Of a DNA stretch of 64,000 nt, positions 10,963 to 23,744 are shown in pieces. The notes under the pieces are model-generated. The model was not told the DNA's origin, did not search any database, and was given only the letters and a program-made list of their open reading frames with translations. The position numbers and the translations under genes are program-made. Every line of letters starts with the position of its first letter. Position 1 is the first letter of the stretch. Source of the DNA: Lunularia cruciata (lineage: Eukaryota; Streptophyta; Marchantiopsida; Lunulariales; Lunulariaceae); assembly GCA_948567375.1 (NCBI GenBank), contig OX419761.1, forward strand, positions 34,262,243 to 34,326,242, given 5' to 3'.

Positions 10963-13569
10963 ATGGGGCTCGGGAATTTTGCTCGCAGCAGCCAGAATCG
11001 CCTCTCAGAATGCATGAAGTTGACAGATTACCTAGCTCCGAGTTTCAGGCGCTCAGTTTCCCAATTCTCGGGACCATCAATCGATCCACTGTGCACAGGA
11101 GGTCGGATTCTTGCTCCACAATTTAATGGTCGTTTTGTACGCTGTTGCAGGATGTTCCCTCGCGAAAATGTAACTTTCAATCAGCACAGAGTTTTGGGAA
11201 CGGTTTTTACCCGGAATATTTGGGGGTCAGGGAGAGAATGGATTCGAAGTACGAAGAAAGAACTGGACTGGTTGCGACCGAGAAGTCGAGTGATATGGGG
11301 AGGAGGAGGTTTTGGCGGCTCTAGCATCAGGCACTACGGGCAAGGCCCCCCATAGCTTTGTAATTGTCATTCCCTTTGCTTAATTTTGAAAATTATGAGT
11401 ACACCAAGATCAATATAGCTTTAGCTGCCAGAGTATTAAACTCATAATATGTAGAATGCTGCATCTATGTTGAAACAATACCCGTTATTTACCATCACTT
11501 CTGGAGGTGATAATTCCTCAGTCCATAATCACGTAAAGTGACGACTTGAGAATGTTTAACTTTCGAAGGTATAGATGGATGAGTTCTTTGTCTTGGCCAG
11601 ACATCTCGTGATGGGTCTCATAGTAAGATCCTTTTCAGTCTTATGGATCAACTGAAGTGACGGTGCCCTTCATGCAGAGGGGGTGGTTCTCTGGATCCTC
11701 AGCTGGTCATGGGACTCTTAATTGGTGCCAATGTTGGCGTCTTCTTTCTCTGGCGATCAATGAATTCCTCATTCATGCAATCCAACTTTGTGGTATGTTT
11801 TTAGGTCTTTAGTTTTCACTGGCAAATTCTCGATTCTATTCTCTATATGTGTAACTCGGTAGGCATTGTTGATGCAAGTATCTTCAGCGTTTGCGTTCAA
11901 ATGGAGCTTACGTTACTGCGTTGTAAACAGGTCTCTGCTGAAGCTCTTAAGTCTGGTCGGTTGCACACTTTGGTAACCAGTGCATTCAGCCAGTATGAAC
12001 TACATCATTTGCTGTCGAACATGATTGGTCTCTACTTTTTTGGTAGCGAGGTTAACAACTCGTACTCTCTGCTTATTTATCTGTATCCTCTATTGTGGAA
12101 ACATGCATTTTTCTCTTCCTTTTAAAGAGGAGTTACTGACATATTCCAATTTCATCTTGACAAGTAGTACCAGCTCATGTTCAGATCCCCGAGTTTTTGT
12201 CCTTTGTAATCACCTTTTCCCAATATGAAGACCCTCTGTGGAACTTTGGACCTCTAATTGGTGAACTTACGTTTGTTGAATGGACAGATTGGTCAAATTC
12301 TTGGAGGGCAAAAGCTCATGTTGCTCTACTTGACTGGTGGAGTGGTGGGGTCATTAACCCACTTAGCGTATTGGGCTTTCCTCAAACCCTGGCTTGAGGT
12401 ATCCTTCCTTGTACTATGGCATGGTGGAAATCTCGGAAACACTTTGCAAGAATTCTCTTCCTCCTGGATGTTTCCCGTTTCCTCTCTATCTTCCGCTGTA
12501 TAGCCTCGGAGATCACCTAAGACTGGGAATGTCTAAAACGCTACAAGTTTCTGTTTTGTGCTACCAAACGCCAGTTCTCCATTCGAGCTTCTAATTGGAG
12601 GGGCTGTAGCACTAATCTTTATGACCACCAGGTGAGATTTGTGAGTTGTGAAACTTGGGTGAAAATTCGAAACAAAAAACCTAACTAACGTGCATTTCTC
12701 CTGACAGGGCTATCCAGGAAGGCTCTTTCATTATTCTCCAGGATTACTGGTATAATCCTTGAAAGCCCTTGATTTTCTCCAACTCACGCTAAAAAAGAAT
12801 CTGAAATTTTTCAATTATAGATTTGAAACGAAATCGTATCTTCTTCTTTCGCCATCATGCAGGGTTCGAGCGGTGCAGTGAACGCTATTATTCTTCTGGA
12901 TATTCTTCTTTTTCCTAAACGGATCATATATTTCAATCTCATTGTACCAATTCCGGCAGCTTTATTCGTATGTCACAACAACACAACCTCTGCAAACTCA
13001 CTGAACTTCTGTTTGGTTGGTGGTTTCTTATGTTCCTCTCTGTTTTAGGTGGGTTAATCATAGGGAAGAAGTACTCATAGGATCCCGTGGCCTAAATATC
13101 TTATCTCATAGATTATCCCCATGCAGGGACTGATTATTGTCGGCTCCGATCTCTGGGCAGCTACTGATGTGAGTTACTTAACTTTTGTCTATTTCCTATA
13201 AAGCAAGAAAGAGAGATCTGAAGGATGAAAGAACAAAGGATACTTTCCGATCAATTTAGTAGTAAATGGCATTAATGGGTAGGCTTGCAGAGCTCTGGAC
13301 TATACATCAAGTTTATCATTGTGGTCTCTGTGTCCTTGTCATAGAGCAGTTGGCAATAATTGTGTAGGACCCAGAGTTGTCCTCTGTAGTCTTAGATATC
13401 TCCCCCTGATGCTCGATACATCCAATCTACGGGCAAGTCAGTAATTTGCCCAGGACTATTATTGGACATTGACCAATTTTGGCAGGGAAATAGACATGGA
13501 ACGAGTCCAGCTGCACATCTTGGAGGTGCAGTTGTAGGAGTGCTTGCCTGGTTGAAATGGCGGTTTTAA
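10963..13569 (+). CDS. RBL12-like: Mitochondrial rhomboid protease, PARL/RBL12 type, 9 exons, frame break in exon 1
   Basis: An intramembrane serine protease; relatives in the inner mitochondrial membrane cleave single-pass proteins. Exons: 10963-11359, 11678-11792, 11931-12050, 12288-12398, 12575-12631, 12708-12749, 12863-12967, 13127-13168, 13486-13569, about 357 residues. The N-terminus is Arg/Ser-rich and looks like a mitochondrial presequence. Motifs include KSGRLHTLVTSAFS, HHLLSNMIGLYFFG (membrane segment 2), the active-site GSSGAVNA with the catalytic serine, and AHLGGAVVG carrying the catalytic histidine. The anomaly is in exon 1: the frame reaches TAG at 11353-11355, just before the only good donor (GT at 11360), and exons 1+2 total 512 nt. 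One base is missing, most simply from the six-C run at 11346-11351. This could be an assembly error or a real frameshift. The two short exons (12575-12631, 12708-12749) are placed by frame and splice sites only. Confidence 0.85.
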
Positions 13570-14494
13570 GTCTCTAGATGGATCCAAGAGGCTGGCTACT
13601 CCATTGAGGTGATTGTAGAGGAACAGAAACCAAGGAAGAAGGAAGGGACCAAGCTTACCCAACCGATTTCGTCGAGCACTCCTTGGACATTTCACTTACA
13701 GGAGTGGGCGAAGATTGTCAGTATTGTACACCGGGGCACACTTACACAGATCTCCACTTGACGTCTGTAGGCAGATAGAAGTCAAAATCAGTAGTTTCTC
13801 CATTTTCTTTCATAAAGTAGAGTACTTTCATGGTAATCGAATTTGTGTTTCGTTTACACCGGCACTGTGGAAGGGGAACTCTAGACGGTTTCAGGTATTA
13901 AGGCGTCTATTCTAGTGGAGGAAATGTTACTTGGAAACTGCATCAAAGGGTTTTGTCCCTGTTGTTATACGTGTTCTACTGGTTGGATAGAGTGATACAG
14001 CATAATTGATGATACAGGTCGCTGCGTACTGTCCCTTGCTACAGAAGGATTCTGATGGGTAGATAACGATCCATAGATGGCGGCAAATATAGAGCAATTT
14101 GCTATTACTGAACGTGGAATATCACGTTAGTAACGGAGAAATCCCTTTCACAATGTGCTCTTTACATATCTGTGCACTACCCAGAGCACCTTCACATTGT
14201 GAGCTAACGAAGTCACATTGCGTACCTTTAGTCCAAATGAAAGTAAATGACATAACTTTGACAGGTTGAGGTCGTCGAAGCTCAGGATCGACTTGAAGCC
14301 CACCGTGATACCCCCGATATAGGATGTACTAAATTAAAAGATACAGAAAATCTCAGAGGTTAAGAGTCATATGTGAGGGCAACTTTGAGTACAATTCTTC
14401 ATATTAAAAAATCGACACCAAGCTCGGAATGCAACGTCTGACCAGTCCTACACAACTCCAAATCGTGAGGACAAAAATATCACATGTATGAGGG
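13570..14494. other. 3' flank of the rhomboid gene
   Basis: No coding sequence is recognised. AAAAA at 14,473-14,477 is the poly-T terminator of the minus-strand tRNA gene. Confidence 0.5.
14473..14477 (-). terminator. RNA polymerase III terminator of tRNA-Cys
   Basis: Five T residues on the minus strand lie just 3' of the tRNA gene, the usual stop signal for RNA polymerase III. Confidence 0.8.
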
Positions 14495-14566
14495 AGGAGG
14501 CAACCAGGATTGAACTGATGACCTATCGGACTGCAGCCGATTGCTCTACCACTGAGCTATACCTCC
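14495..14566 (-). tRNA. tRNA-Cys (anticodon GCA)
   Basis: On the minus strand the acceptor arms GGAGGTA and TGCCTCC pair over 7 bp with one G-T pair. The D arm TAGCTCAGTGGTAGAGC fits the A-box. The anticodon stem ATCGG/CCGAT encloses CTGCAGT, giving anticodon GCA. The T arm ATCAG-TTCAATC-CTGGT fits a B-box with loop TTCAATC. Length is 71 nt plus the discriminator base, with no intron. A TTTTT run 17 bases downstream (14,473-14,477) is a good RNA polymerase III terminator. The start resembles nuclear eukaryotic tRNA-Cys, but the anticodon and T stems are unusual. Confidence 0.92.
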
Positions 14567-14828
14567 TGACCATGCAATAGCTGTAGGAGGATCCTATATA
14601 TACTGTATATAAACAAGATATAGGAGAATGTTGCGAGTTACCCCACAATGCTCTCCTACGGTGCCTACTTGTGAGAAACCACATGGCACATAAGGTACCC
14701 ATCGGAAACCCCACTGAGCGCGACATGCATCGATCGTCCTGAAGCACTGTCGCTACATAAACCCGCGGAAAAGGCACTAGAAGAATTCAGGCAGAAGAAG
14801 GGGAGTTCCACCACCAGAGTATCTGAAC

Positions 14829-16991
14829 ATGGCTCAAGCAGTCCACAGCATGATCCTGGTGAGACCTTCGGCTCTAGTCGGAGTCCAGAACTGCGGCGGA
14901 ATTCGAAGTGGGAATGAATTGAGAGTAAGAGCTGTTGAAAGAGTTCTTCCTACTCTTCTGAGGGCGCGAGGTTCAGATGATCGCTCTAGGTTTGGAAAGC
15001 ATTCCCAGAACCAGAACCAGCTGAAACCAAGTGGCTTAAGACGCTATGCAGTAGTAAATTCTGCTATGAATGATGAAGCCTCAACCTCCGGTTCTCCGAT
15101 AATGTACCCGGGAATGTATGGTCCTTGGTCGGTTGATTCGACCGACATTCGTGAGGTGAGTACCTCTCCAAGTTGGTCAATATTTATGAACGTTCTTCTA
15201 TGGATGGTGATTCTGAATTTTAGCATTTGAGGTGTGTTTGATGGGAATTAATTGTGCTTTTGCTAGCCGGAATGTCAACAGTTTACAAAACATCCTAATT
15301 CAGTTTTATGTTCTTTTAATGGTTACTAAGAGAAACCGGTATGCATCTAATCTTGATGAGGCACGAGGAGTCAACTTGGTGCTGGTAATATCACTAAACC
15401 GGGACGCCGAAGAAATTATCTGAGAGGTGCCTCAACACCATGACGACCTCACCGTTGCGAACGAGAAAACTAAGTTTAAAATGTCGGTGATTGATGCTCT
15501 AATCAAACCAAAATCGTAAAGAAGTTAAGAAGCAGTTATTTTTCTTCCCTTAAGTGGGAGGGAGGATCTATTCACAGTAACAGGACCAGTTGATTCCTGT
15601 TTTTGGTGTCTCGACTCAAAACAATTATTAAGGAAAGAGAGAGAGAGGTCTTCCCACAATAATCAGAGTGGAAGGATCTGGACGATTACATCAAGATGTT
15701 CATCCTGTTCTAATGTGAGTCTTTCTCTAGGTTTCGAGCAACCGTCTCAATTGATCCTCAAAGACTCGTGTCCTCCAATATACTATGTAACAAATATATG
15801 TATATTCGATCTTTAGGCAGGAAAGACCCGATTTGGGTCTAATTGACTTATACTGGTGCTTACTTCCACAGGTTGTATTGTACCGGACTGGACTCGTCAC
15901 AGCTGCAGCAAGTTTTGTGACAGTAGCATCGACAGCTTTCTTGCCTGATGGTAACCCTGTGAAATCTGTTATTCAGTTAGTGTATGATCCTCTCTATGCG
16001 CTCGGAGCAAGTGGCTTGGGCTTATCTCTATTTCTCATTCATATTTACGTGACTCCAATCAAACGGACTCTGCAACTACTATGGGGGGTGGGAGTGCTAG
16101 GATCACTGGGAATGGCTGTGAATTTTGCGGCACCAGCAGATCAAGGACTTGTTCAGTTTGTAGTGGATCACCCCGCAGGGGTTTGGGCTGTTGGCCCTCT
16201 TTTTGCTGCTTTGACAGGCCTTGCCTTTAAAGAGGGTATGTTATTCACATTCATTTGTTTTCCATTCTGAGCAACAAGAGTTCGCAGTCTTGGGATTTTT
16301 GCTAGCTACTCTGAAAGTGGTAAACGTATGACCTGAATTTGGGCAAAAAATTAATAATAATAATAATAATATATATTTTGATGTTGTCAGGTTTGTGCTA
16401 TGGAAAATTTGAGGCAGCAGCACTCTTCTTCGTCATCCCTGGACTCCTCCTAGGTCATTTGGTAGTTTTCTGATCTCGTAATTAATTTCAATTTTTTAAA
16501 TTTGTTATTCCTTCAGCAGAGACTGAGGTCCATAACAGCTAATTATCATTCAAGTCAGGATTTCACGTTCAGATATATCCCGTCTTGTCCTGTAATACTG
16601 AAAGCTCGGACTTGCTTCGTGACTTCGTGCAGTCAGGAGTTATGGACGATAATGTGAAGCTAGGACTTTTGGCTGCTTGGATTGCTCTATTTTCGGTGTT
16701 CGCAGCAAGGAAATTCACCCAACCAATTAAGGTACACTCGATCTTCCTGTTGGATCTACAAGCAATATCAGATCACATAAAAGATGAACAGATTATTAGA
16801 TCTTATGGTGTGATCAATCTTATCTGGAAGTTCTAATGAGTCCTCCATCCATTTATTGTCCGGTACTGAGATAAAATTTCTTATTGCAGGATGACATCGG
16901 AGACAAGTCTGTTTTCATCTTCAATGCCTTACCTGAGGAGGAAAAGGAGCGAGTGTATCAGCAAATGGAAAACAAGATCAAAGATCAGTAG
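14829..16991 (+). CDS. DUF2301 integral membrane protein, chloroplast-targeted, 5 exons
   Basis: Resembles the DUF2301 family of cyanobacteria and plastids, whose function is not known to me. Exons: 14829-15155, 15872-16235, 16391-16461, 16633-16731, 16890-16991, giving 320 residues with all junctions GT-AG and in phase. The first roughly 75 residues are rich in Ser, Arg and Ala with few acids, as in a chloroplast transit peptide. The core follows: VLYRTGLVTAAASF, VYDPLYALGASGLGLSLFLI, HIYVTPIKRTLQLLW, then further hydrophobic segments to LLAAWIALFSVFAARK, making about six to seven membrane spans. The tail DDIGDKSVFIFNALPEEEKE is soluble. The start at 14829 is the first ATG of a frame that leads into the transit peptide. 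The divergent tRNA-Cys lies about 260 bp upstream. Family assignment rests on remembered motifs. Confidence 0.85.
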
Positions 16992-19900
16992 CCTCTTTTG
17001 AACGTTTGTGACTCCTTTTTCAGATTTCAAAGTGTCAGAATATCGGAAGTTCTGTAACCTATCTGTTTCTGAAAGTAGGAAATGTACGATATGCACTTGT
17101 ATAATAATACAAGTCTTGTGCTATAAGGAGAGCATGATCAGGGTTATGATCACATATTTCATAGAGTAATTGTATGTTAAGAAAGATATCTTTCGTACCA
17201 TAAATATCATTGTCAACTGTGGTGGAGAGGATGATGGTAATTACGAATACCATACTTATTGTTTTTGTCCCTGGTTTTGTTGGTGATGCCTGATTGCTGT
17301 CTGATAATCTCGCTTATTATCAAATTATGCAGCTACTCATGCCCTCTTCTGTTGCCCCGTCAGGGTGTAATCTTCTAGTTAGTATCGGCGACCATTCAAG
17401 GCCTTCATCTTGAATGGTGTTGACCTGGATCGCGAGGGTTATACATAACTGATTTGTTGAGGTGCAGGCAGAATTATCCCTACCTCCCCAGCATATCGCT
17501 ATCGGTTTGGAATATGACGATCATTTAGGCACATTCCGGACCAGTTCCAGATCGTAAGAGGGACTGTAATCTCTGGAGAACGCCTATCCTTCAGTGCGAA
17601 GGTCGCCGCATGAAACACTAGTAAATGGACGACAGACATTTACCACATGGTTGAGAAGACGTGCAAATATATTTGGTCACTTTTACAAGCCCTCGTTCCT
17701 ATTTCTGATTTCTTCTAACTCATTTGTTGAAACTCCCTTCGTAGGTGAAGCTTTCCAAAGTAAAGTAACATGACTAAGTTTCGCCCTACGTACTGGATCT
17801 TCATATCAAGAGTCGGAGCTTGTGAATGGCAGAAATGGAAACCTTTGGTCTGAGAGTTTATTGTGGATGTGTTGCAGACACTGTCAGGTCAATACTTTCA
17901 GCATCCACTTTTACCGGATCTACGCCTGACAACCAACATTCTTATATTCCTCCTGGAACAGGAACGAGAGCAATGAGACCCCACATGCTTTTACTTAGTG
18001 TTCAAACCTATTTTCTGTACCAGATTCTTCAATTATCTGACAAAAAACTCTTGCTGCACAGCAAGAACATGCTCCTTTTCCAGTATAATCGGCTAAAATT
18101 CTCCGTTCTACGAACGGCTTCTGCTCTCATTTTACTTAAGTTTTTGTTCTCTTTTTACTAAAGTGCTTGTTCACGAGATAGGTAACTCGCTATCTGAAAC
18201 ATGATAAAAGCCACCTGAAAGGGTACTACCTATAATCAGTTTGAAATGGACATATGGGGTTTCATGGATTTCCTCGATGTACGAGTTCTGCTTTGAGGGT
18301 TAAAATCATGGCATCAAGAACAGTCAAGCTGGTTCGATTTGTGCACATAGCTAAAAGAAATCAAGAATGGACGCTAAGAACGGTTGACTCACCCAGTCTC
18401 GCAATGCGAGAGTCGTACTTGTAGCGGTAGTAGCACATACAGTATATGTGTCGTTTCGACTACAGCAGAACCGGCTCTCACTCTTCCTATTCCCCAAAAC
18501 ATTAATGCCCAGTTTCATCAGACACCAAATTGTCTACTCAGCTATACCGGACAGTCAGTATTCACCGATTTGTGTTACAGTACGCCAGGGTACTGCAGGT
18601 AACAGGAAAGACAGGAGAGAATGTAACTGGGTGAGCAACTGTGAGATCTAAACACCTGTATCAGAAACAGCTTTGAGGTAGATGGAAGTATGTCATGTTC
18701 TTCTCCACGACGGCATTTTCTCGTCTAATTTGCCACTCTGATGAAATTTGCCTGTTATTCTGCCAATCCGGTTCATTCTAGAAGCTAGATCTCACCCAGT
18801 TGCCTATGAGCATATTGAATGGAGATGGGTGTTCGCAGAGCTCATGAGACTGACTTGACGTAGACAAGGAACAAGATCGAGACAGGCTCGTCTGAAATTT
18901 GCAACTCTAGTCAACAGTGAGAAAATTGTGAAAGTAGGTTTATATGGCATGAATCTTGTTTGCCCTTGCAAGGACTAATTCCGGCGCTCCCCAGGTCTCT
19001 GTCAAAGTCTAGTCGTGAATCAGTCCGAGAAGCTACGTCATACAGCCATAATGTTGTTATGAAGAAACAAAGAGTGTCTCTCTGTTTAAGGGCAAACCGG
19101 TGAATATAAAGTCTTCTAGAAAGAAAGAAAAAAAGATGTAGAGCGGCATCTATCGTTGAGTCCAAAAAAATTGCTGTGATGACAACATTAAATCGATCAA
19201 AGTATCCTACAAAGCAAACAATTAAATCTAACACTTGAAGGCTCGATCCGTCTAGGGAGTTGTATTCTGCTACATCACTTAGATGTACACGGAAATTGAG
19301 TTGATTCCAACAAAGCCACTCGAGATACGCGATATATTTTCTACAGTCCCGTCAACATCAATAGAAGTTGCAATTCAAGCAGAGCGCTCTACCGTCGGGT
19401 ACCGTGCTGGCCATAGCGACTAACCAAGACTTGAAGGTAAAAGGTAAGATGACCCAGAGCTCATGATAACCTTTTGACATGAGTTCACTCTTAGTAGCAT
19501 TTCGCTTTAACAAGAGTCAAAATCCACCGGCGCTTGAGTCAGATCTACTGCAACAGAGAAGGTGGACTGCGAAACGTGTTGCTAACTCATGACTTTGTCG
19601 TAAATGCAAAAGGCGAATGCGAAATAGGATTGATGAGCATTAGAAAATACGCGACCTTACATCATTACATCAGCTCCACGCAAAGAACCTGAACTGGGAG
19701 GATATTGATAAAGCGGTGATGAGGCGATCGCATGGAACAGAGGATGGAAACAGAGAACGGGACAAGGAGAGGATTGCAGAATTTCTACTTGGGCTCAGGG
19801 ACGCATATCTCACAGTTCCCAAATCCAATGTGTAATTTTCATTTTCTCATCAGCTTGTGTTTCCCATGTGTGTGGTGCTACAGTAGATTGTCTCATTTCC

Positions 19901-20459
19901 ATGTAGAGATGGAACTTCCATCATGACTCCAACAGAACGGGGCTCGATGAAAGCATATCTACGTCTACTTCACATAGTGGATGTGGACTGGGCAGTTAGG
20001 TTTAATGGCTGCATCTTCAAGTTATTGTACATCCATTTTGCCATAAAGCATTCCCAGAGATGGACTTAACAGTTCCCAACTTTAGCCCCTATTCTTAACG
20101 CTACCCCCAAGTTGGCAGAAAGACTTAACAGTACCTTTTCATCTTGACGTGGTGCGCGAGTCCTACTTGGCACCTGATTTCACGGTCAGCTATATTATGT
20201 TCTTATAGTTACCTACTATTGAGCAATCCAATTTCACATACAACATCGCGGTCAACTTTGTTTACCGTGGTAACTCGAACAGGAATTGGAATTTTGGATT
20301 CTGTAAATGGGTACTTTTGATTTGAATGTCGCTTGATTGCTTTGGAGACCGATGATCGATCTGTAATTCACATGGAAATGTGTAATTTTACGGGGAATGG
20401 TCTGCTCAGGAAGAACGGATCATCCATGTCCAGCTTGGGCGGGATGTTGGGTGAATGGA
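16992..20459. other. Intergenic, no gene recognised
   Basis: The first 300 bases are the likely 3' UTR of the DUF2301 gene. Open frames up to 111 codons (17,826-18,161) and others at 18,384-18,651, 18,911-19,234 (minus) and 19,732-19,926 show no domain, no splice-consistent neighbours and no composition suggesting coding. Confidence 0.5.
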
Positions 20460-20900
20460 TAGAACTTTAAACTTCGACCTCAGGATTTAAACAGAGTTCT
20501 GGACTGGAGTTCAGCTCGGAGCAAAATTGTTAAACTTTCAAATTGAACGAAAGATTCGGCCTGAAGTTGCGGCCGGACGGAGTTCAACGAGAAACCGAAC
20601 AATCAGACTTTCGAGCTGGATGGAAAAGTCGGCCCAGTCTCTGGATTCAAGTTCGAAGTACAAGAAATTGAATTTCGGGTCGGTCTGGAATTCAACCACA
20701 AGAACTTAGATTTTCGGGCTGCATGGAAATTTCCGCACGAAAGGGCAGGAAACTGCGTTTTCGTGGGGCTGATGAGACAACGAAATATGCTGGAGTGTCA
20801 TCCAGAATAAACTGAACTTTCTAGCCCGACGAGGATTTCAGCCCAAAGAAATGACAAGAAATTCGGCTCAATTCTGCCGGAATAATGAGGGGAAATCTCG
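20460..20900 (+). repeat. Degenerate tandem repeat, period roughly 55-60 bp
   Basis: Variants of TTCAAC..AGAA, then TTTCGGGCTG and ATGGAAA, then TCGGCC recur about six times, with the best pair at 20,575-20,640 and 20,690-20,750. Purine-rich and more GC-rich than its surroundings. Units are too diverged to fix a consensus by eye. Confidence 0.5.
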
Positions 20901-22149
20901 AGGTAAAAGTATCTGTTGGATATGTTTCTTACGCCGACTGCCTGCCATTTGCATTTCTGTGTATTGTGTAGGTCAAATATCTTGACAAGAACATTGCGTG
21001 CTAAGACGGAACCGCCGTTGCCAACTACAACAAGTGAATTACACGTCGGACCACGTGGCACCACTGTTAAGTCTATGTGCCAAAGTTAGGGTTCTCTCAA
21101 GTCCATCTCTGGCAGCATTTTGAAACCTTGCAAAACTCGACTTTGCCGAGGAGACGCAAATCTTTGGGTAAGCCATTATGAGAGGAACGTTGTAAACCTG
21201 AGGTCGTCCGTTCAACGAAATCCAAAACGAATCATCGGTACAGCACTCTCCGAGGTCAAGAGAAACATGAACTTATACAGTAGAGGTAACGAGGCAAACA
21301 GAAAGAACCATGATCTGTACTTTGTACAGATCTGGACATCTTCTGGATCCTGTCTATAAGTGATAGAGAGATGAGAAAGGTCTGCCACATGAAAAGCAAA
21401 GAGATAGCAAGTGTGGTCAAATGCAGAACTAATAGAGTATATCAATATAGCATTACGCTCCATGCACGTGGAATCGGAGATGCAAGGGTTTTCCAACAAG
21501 TATATGGACTATTAATTCCAATTCCTTGGAAGTTACTGGTCGCATTAGTGTAAAACGGAATACAACGACTACCGACGAAACAGCTTAGGTGAGAAGACTG
21601 CTTTAATGTGACATTCCTTTTGCATGTGCCAAATACATGGTATGAATGTCCTCCGTCTGTCCCCAGTAGCTGACAGGATGCAAACATAGGAGACGCAACT
21701 CAGTCAGCTTGAATGTGTTAGGACGTTTATTAATGAAAGCATTTGACTTTTGTCGCTCGTCTTCCGTCCACAATTTGGCAATTAACCTTTGCATATTCTG
21801 TACCGTGACTGTACATTAAAGTAATGTTCGCTTAGTATTGGACTAACCTACAGCAAAGGGAAAGAGTAGGAAATATGTAGCAATACTAATTGGAGAGCGA
21901 AGCAATTGAAGTTTAAAATGTGCTGAACCATTATAGTAAGTAGAAAAACAGATTGACGAGGTACTTCTCCTTGAGAGAATCGCTGAACGGTCACTGCGTT
22001 TACAGTGGCTGACCACCCACTTTACTCGTCAAACAACCTACAAAACGCTATTTGTTGATTCCAAGTACCATTCGGAAATAACTTGGAAACGAAAAGGGTG
22101 TGTTGGTCGCGATCGAACACTTGCATAACGGGAAGAAAAGCCCACCGCA
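20901..22149. other. Intergenic, no gene recognised
   Basis: Small open frames on both strands (up to 95 codons) lack any recognisable motif. Nothing else is seen. Confidence 0.4.
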
Positions 22150-22850
22150 TAGGATGTCTGAGCTATGCAAGTCGTATGGTTCTACATACATACTTGCATA
22201 ACAGGTGACTTTAACAATCAGTACTATGAGGGAAGATTAAGGAGTAAACAGCACATAATCCCCATATCACCTAGAATACCCTGGCCTTGAATCAAAACCC
22301 TAGTAACATCGGCAGGAGAAATCTGCCCTACTGCACCTTTCAAGGATAAGACATAATAAGTAAAATGGAACTAAGTACCAATAGCATCAATGGTAAAAAT
22401 CTACCATATTACACCTAAGATGTTTGAACGAAGAAGAGAAAGTGACCGCATGTGAAAACAACCAGGGGAAAAGGTAACCACGTAGAAAACACAAAGGATC
22501 GGAAGACTCTCATCAAACCGTACAAGGCTGAGACAAAATAGATAAAATGGGGCTAAGTTCTAATGGAATCATATGAGAAATCTGTTCTATTGCACCTAAG
22601 ATATCCTAGCTATGCAAATCGGCCAGCCTGCAAATAAAGGGGACGTGAAGACCTCATCCATCCTTCCAAGGAAAAGACATAGGGGATAGAACGAAACTAA
22701 GCACCATTTAACTAGGCATGTCGTATGGTTTACATACATACTTGAATAACTGGTAATTAGATTAAGGAGTAATGAGCACAGAATCCCCATATCACCTAGG
22801 ATACCTTGGCCTTGAATCTACTTTACGGACTATGTTCTTCATGCATAGCC
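22150..22850 (-). mobile_element. Decayed family C 3' ends, minus strand, with direct duplication
   Basis: Reverse-complement remnants of the 3' UTR and terminal module of family C. The phrases CTATGCAA, GTCGTATGG and CTACATAC match the complement of the UTR at 56,680-56,760. The terminal module lies at about 22,469-22,563. A flanking block containing CGTATGGTT and CCCCATATCACCTAG occurs at 22,170-22,297 and again at 22,720-22,818, about 530-555 bp apart. Confidence 0.7.
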
Positions 22851-23744
22851 CTCGGGAAATACCGCGAGAGCTTACGAAACATAGTGTACCATTAATGAAC
22901 TCATCGCCAAAGAGTACTCTCTTTTTTGGTGACTGTCATACTCGAGTTATTTAGCTCTGTGCCGTACATCGAGGTTCGGTTCATATATGGAAACTATAAA
23001 GCCTGGATATTACGTTGGCAAGGAGTTGAGAAGAAAGTAACGAAATCACACGGCACTTCCACCGTACTGGTTGTTTTATGTGCACTGTTAGAAAAGGCAC
23101 TCTCGGCCAATGCAATCAGCGACCTGATGGGGCCAAGGGTGGATAGAAATCGATGCAAATATGATGAAAACAAAGGATCTGATTGAAGTAGGGTAATCAA
23201 CCTGGACTACAGTATAGCTCAAAGTTAGGGCCCCACTTGAACATGTTAAAGGTCTTTAGAATGATAGACCTGCGTACCGGTAATGCTGTGCTGTCAAGAA
23301 GGTTACACTGTAGCTGCTTTGCGTCATTCAACGGATGCGTGCTACTAAAGTTAACTTACTGAACAGCTGCACAAGTCTACTGCACACTAGCAGTCTGTCG
23401 TCAGAGTTCGTACCTATTGCTGATTTTGGAAGTCGGGTGAAGAAAGGCAGGAAAGCTGCAATTGCCCCATGTGTAAACCTGGCAGGCACTTCTACAATGC
23501 TCGTGCATTAGTTCACTTTGCTTGTGGTGGATAATCCAATGTATGTGTCGGGATTCCGAAATGATTCCTGCAAAAGGTTTATGAAACCTTAACGATTAGG
23601 AGTCACCTGGTTTCCAAGTAGATAATGTGGAGTATTAGTATGTCCGAATGATACACCGATATTTCTAAATGTGGAAAGATTGAGGGGCTCGTAACCAACT
23701 ATGTTTTATTACCAAACAGTTTGCTTGTTCTGCTTTAACTTTAA
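22851..23744. other. Intergenic, no gene recognised
   Basis: An 86-codon frame (22,926-23,186) has no identifiable domain. No RNA or repeat is seen. Confidence 0.4.

Noticed and set aside
10806..11126. Alternative start frame for the rhomboid gene
   Set aside because: It ends inside exon 1 and is out of phase with the downstream rhomboid exons.
17826..18161. 111-codon frame, possible small gene
   Set aside because: No recognisable family, no flanking splice pattern, ordinary for AT-moderate non-coding DNA.
19375..19430. tRNA-like D-arm phrase GGTAGAGCGCTC on the minus strand
   Set aside because: No acceptor stem, anticodon arm or T arm can be folded around it.
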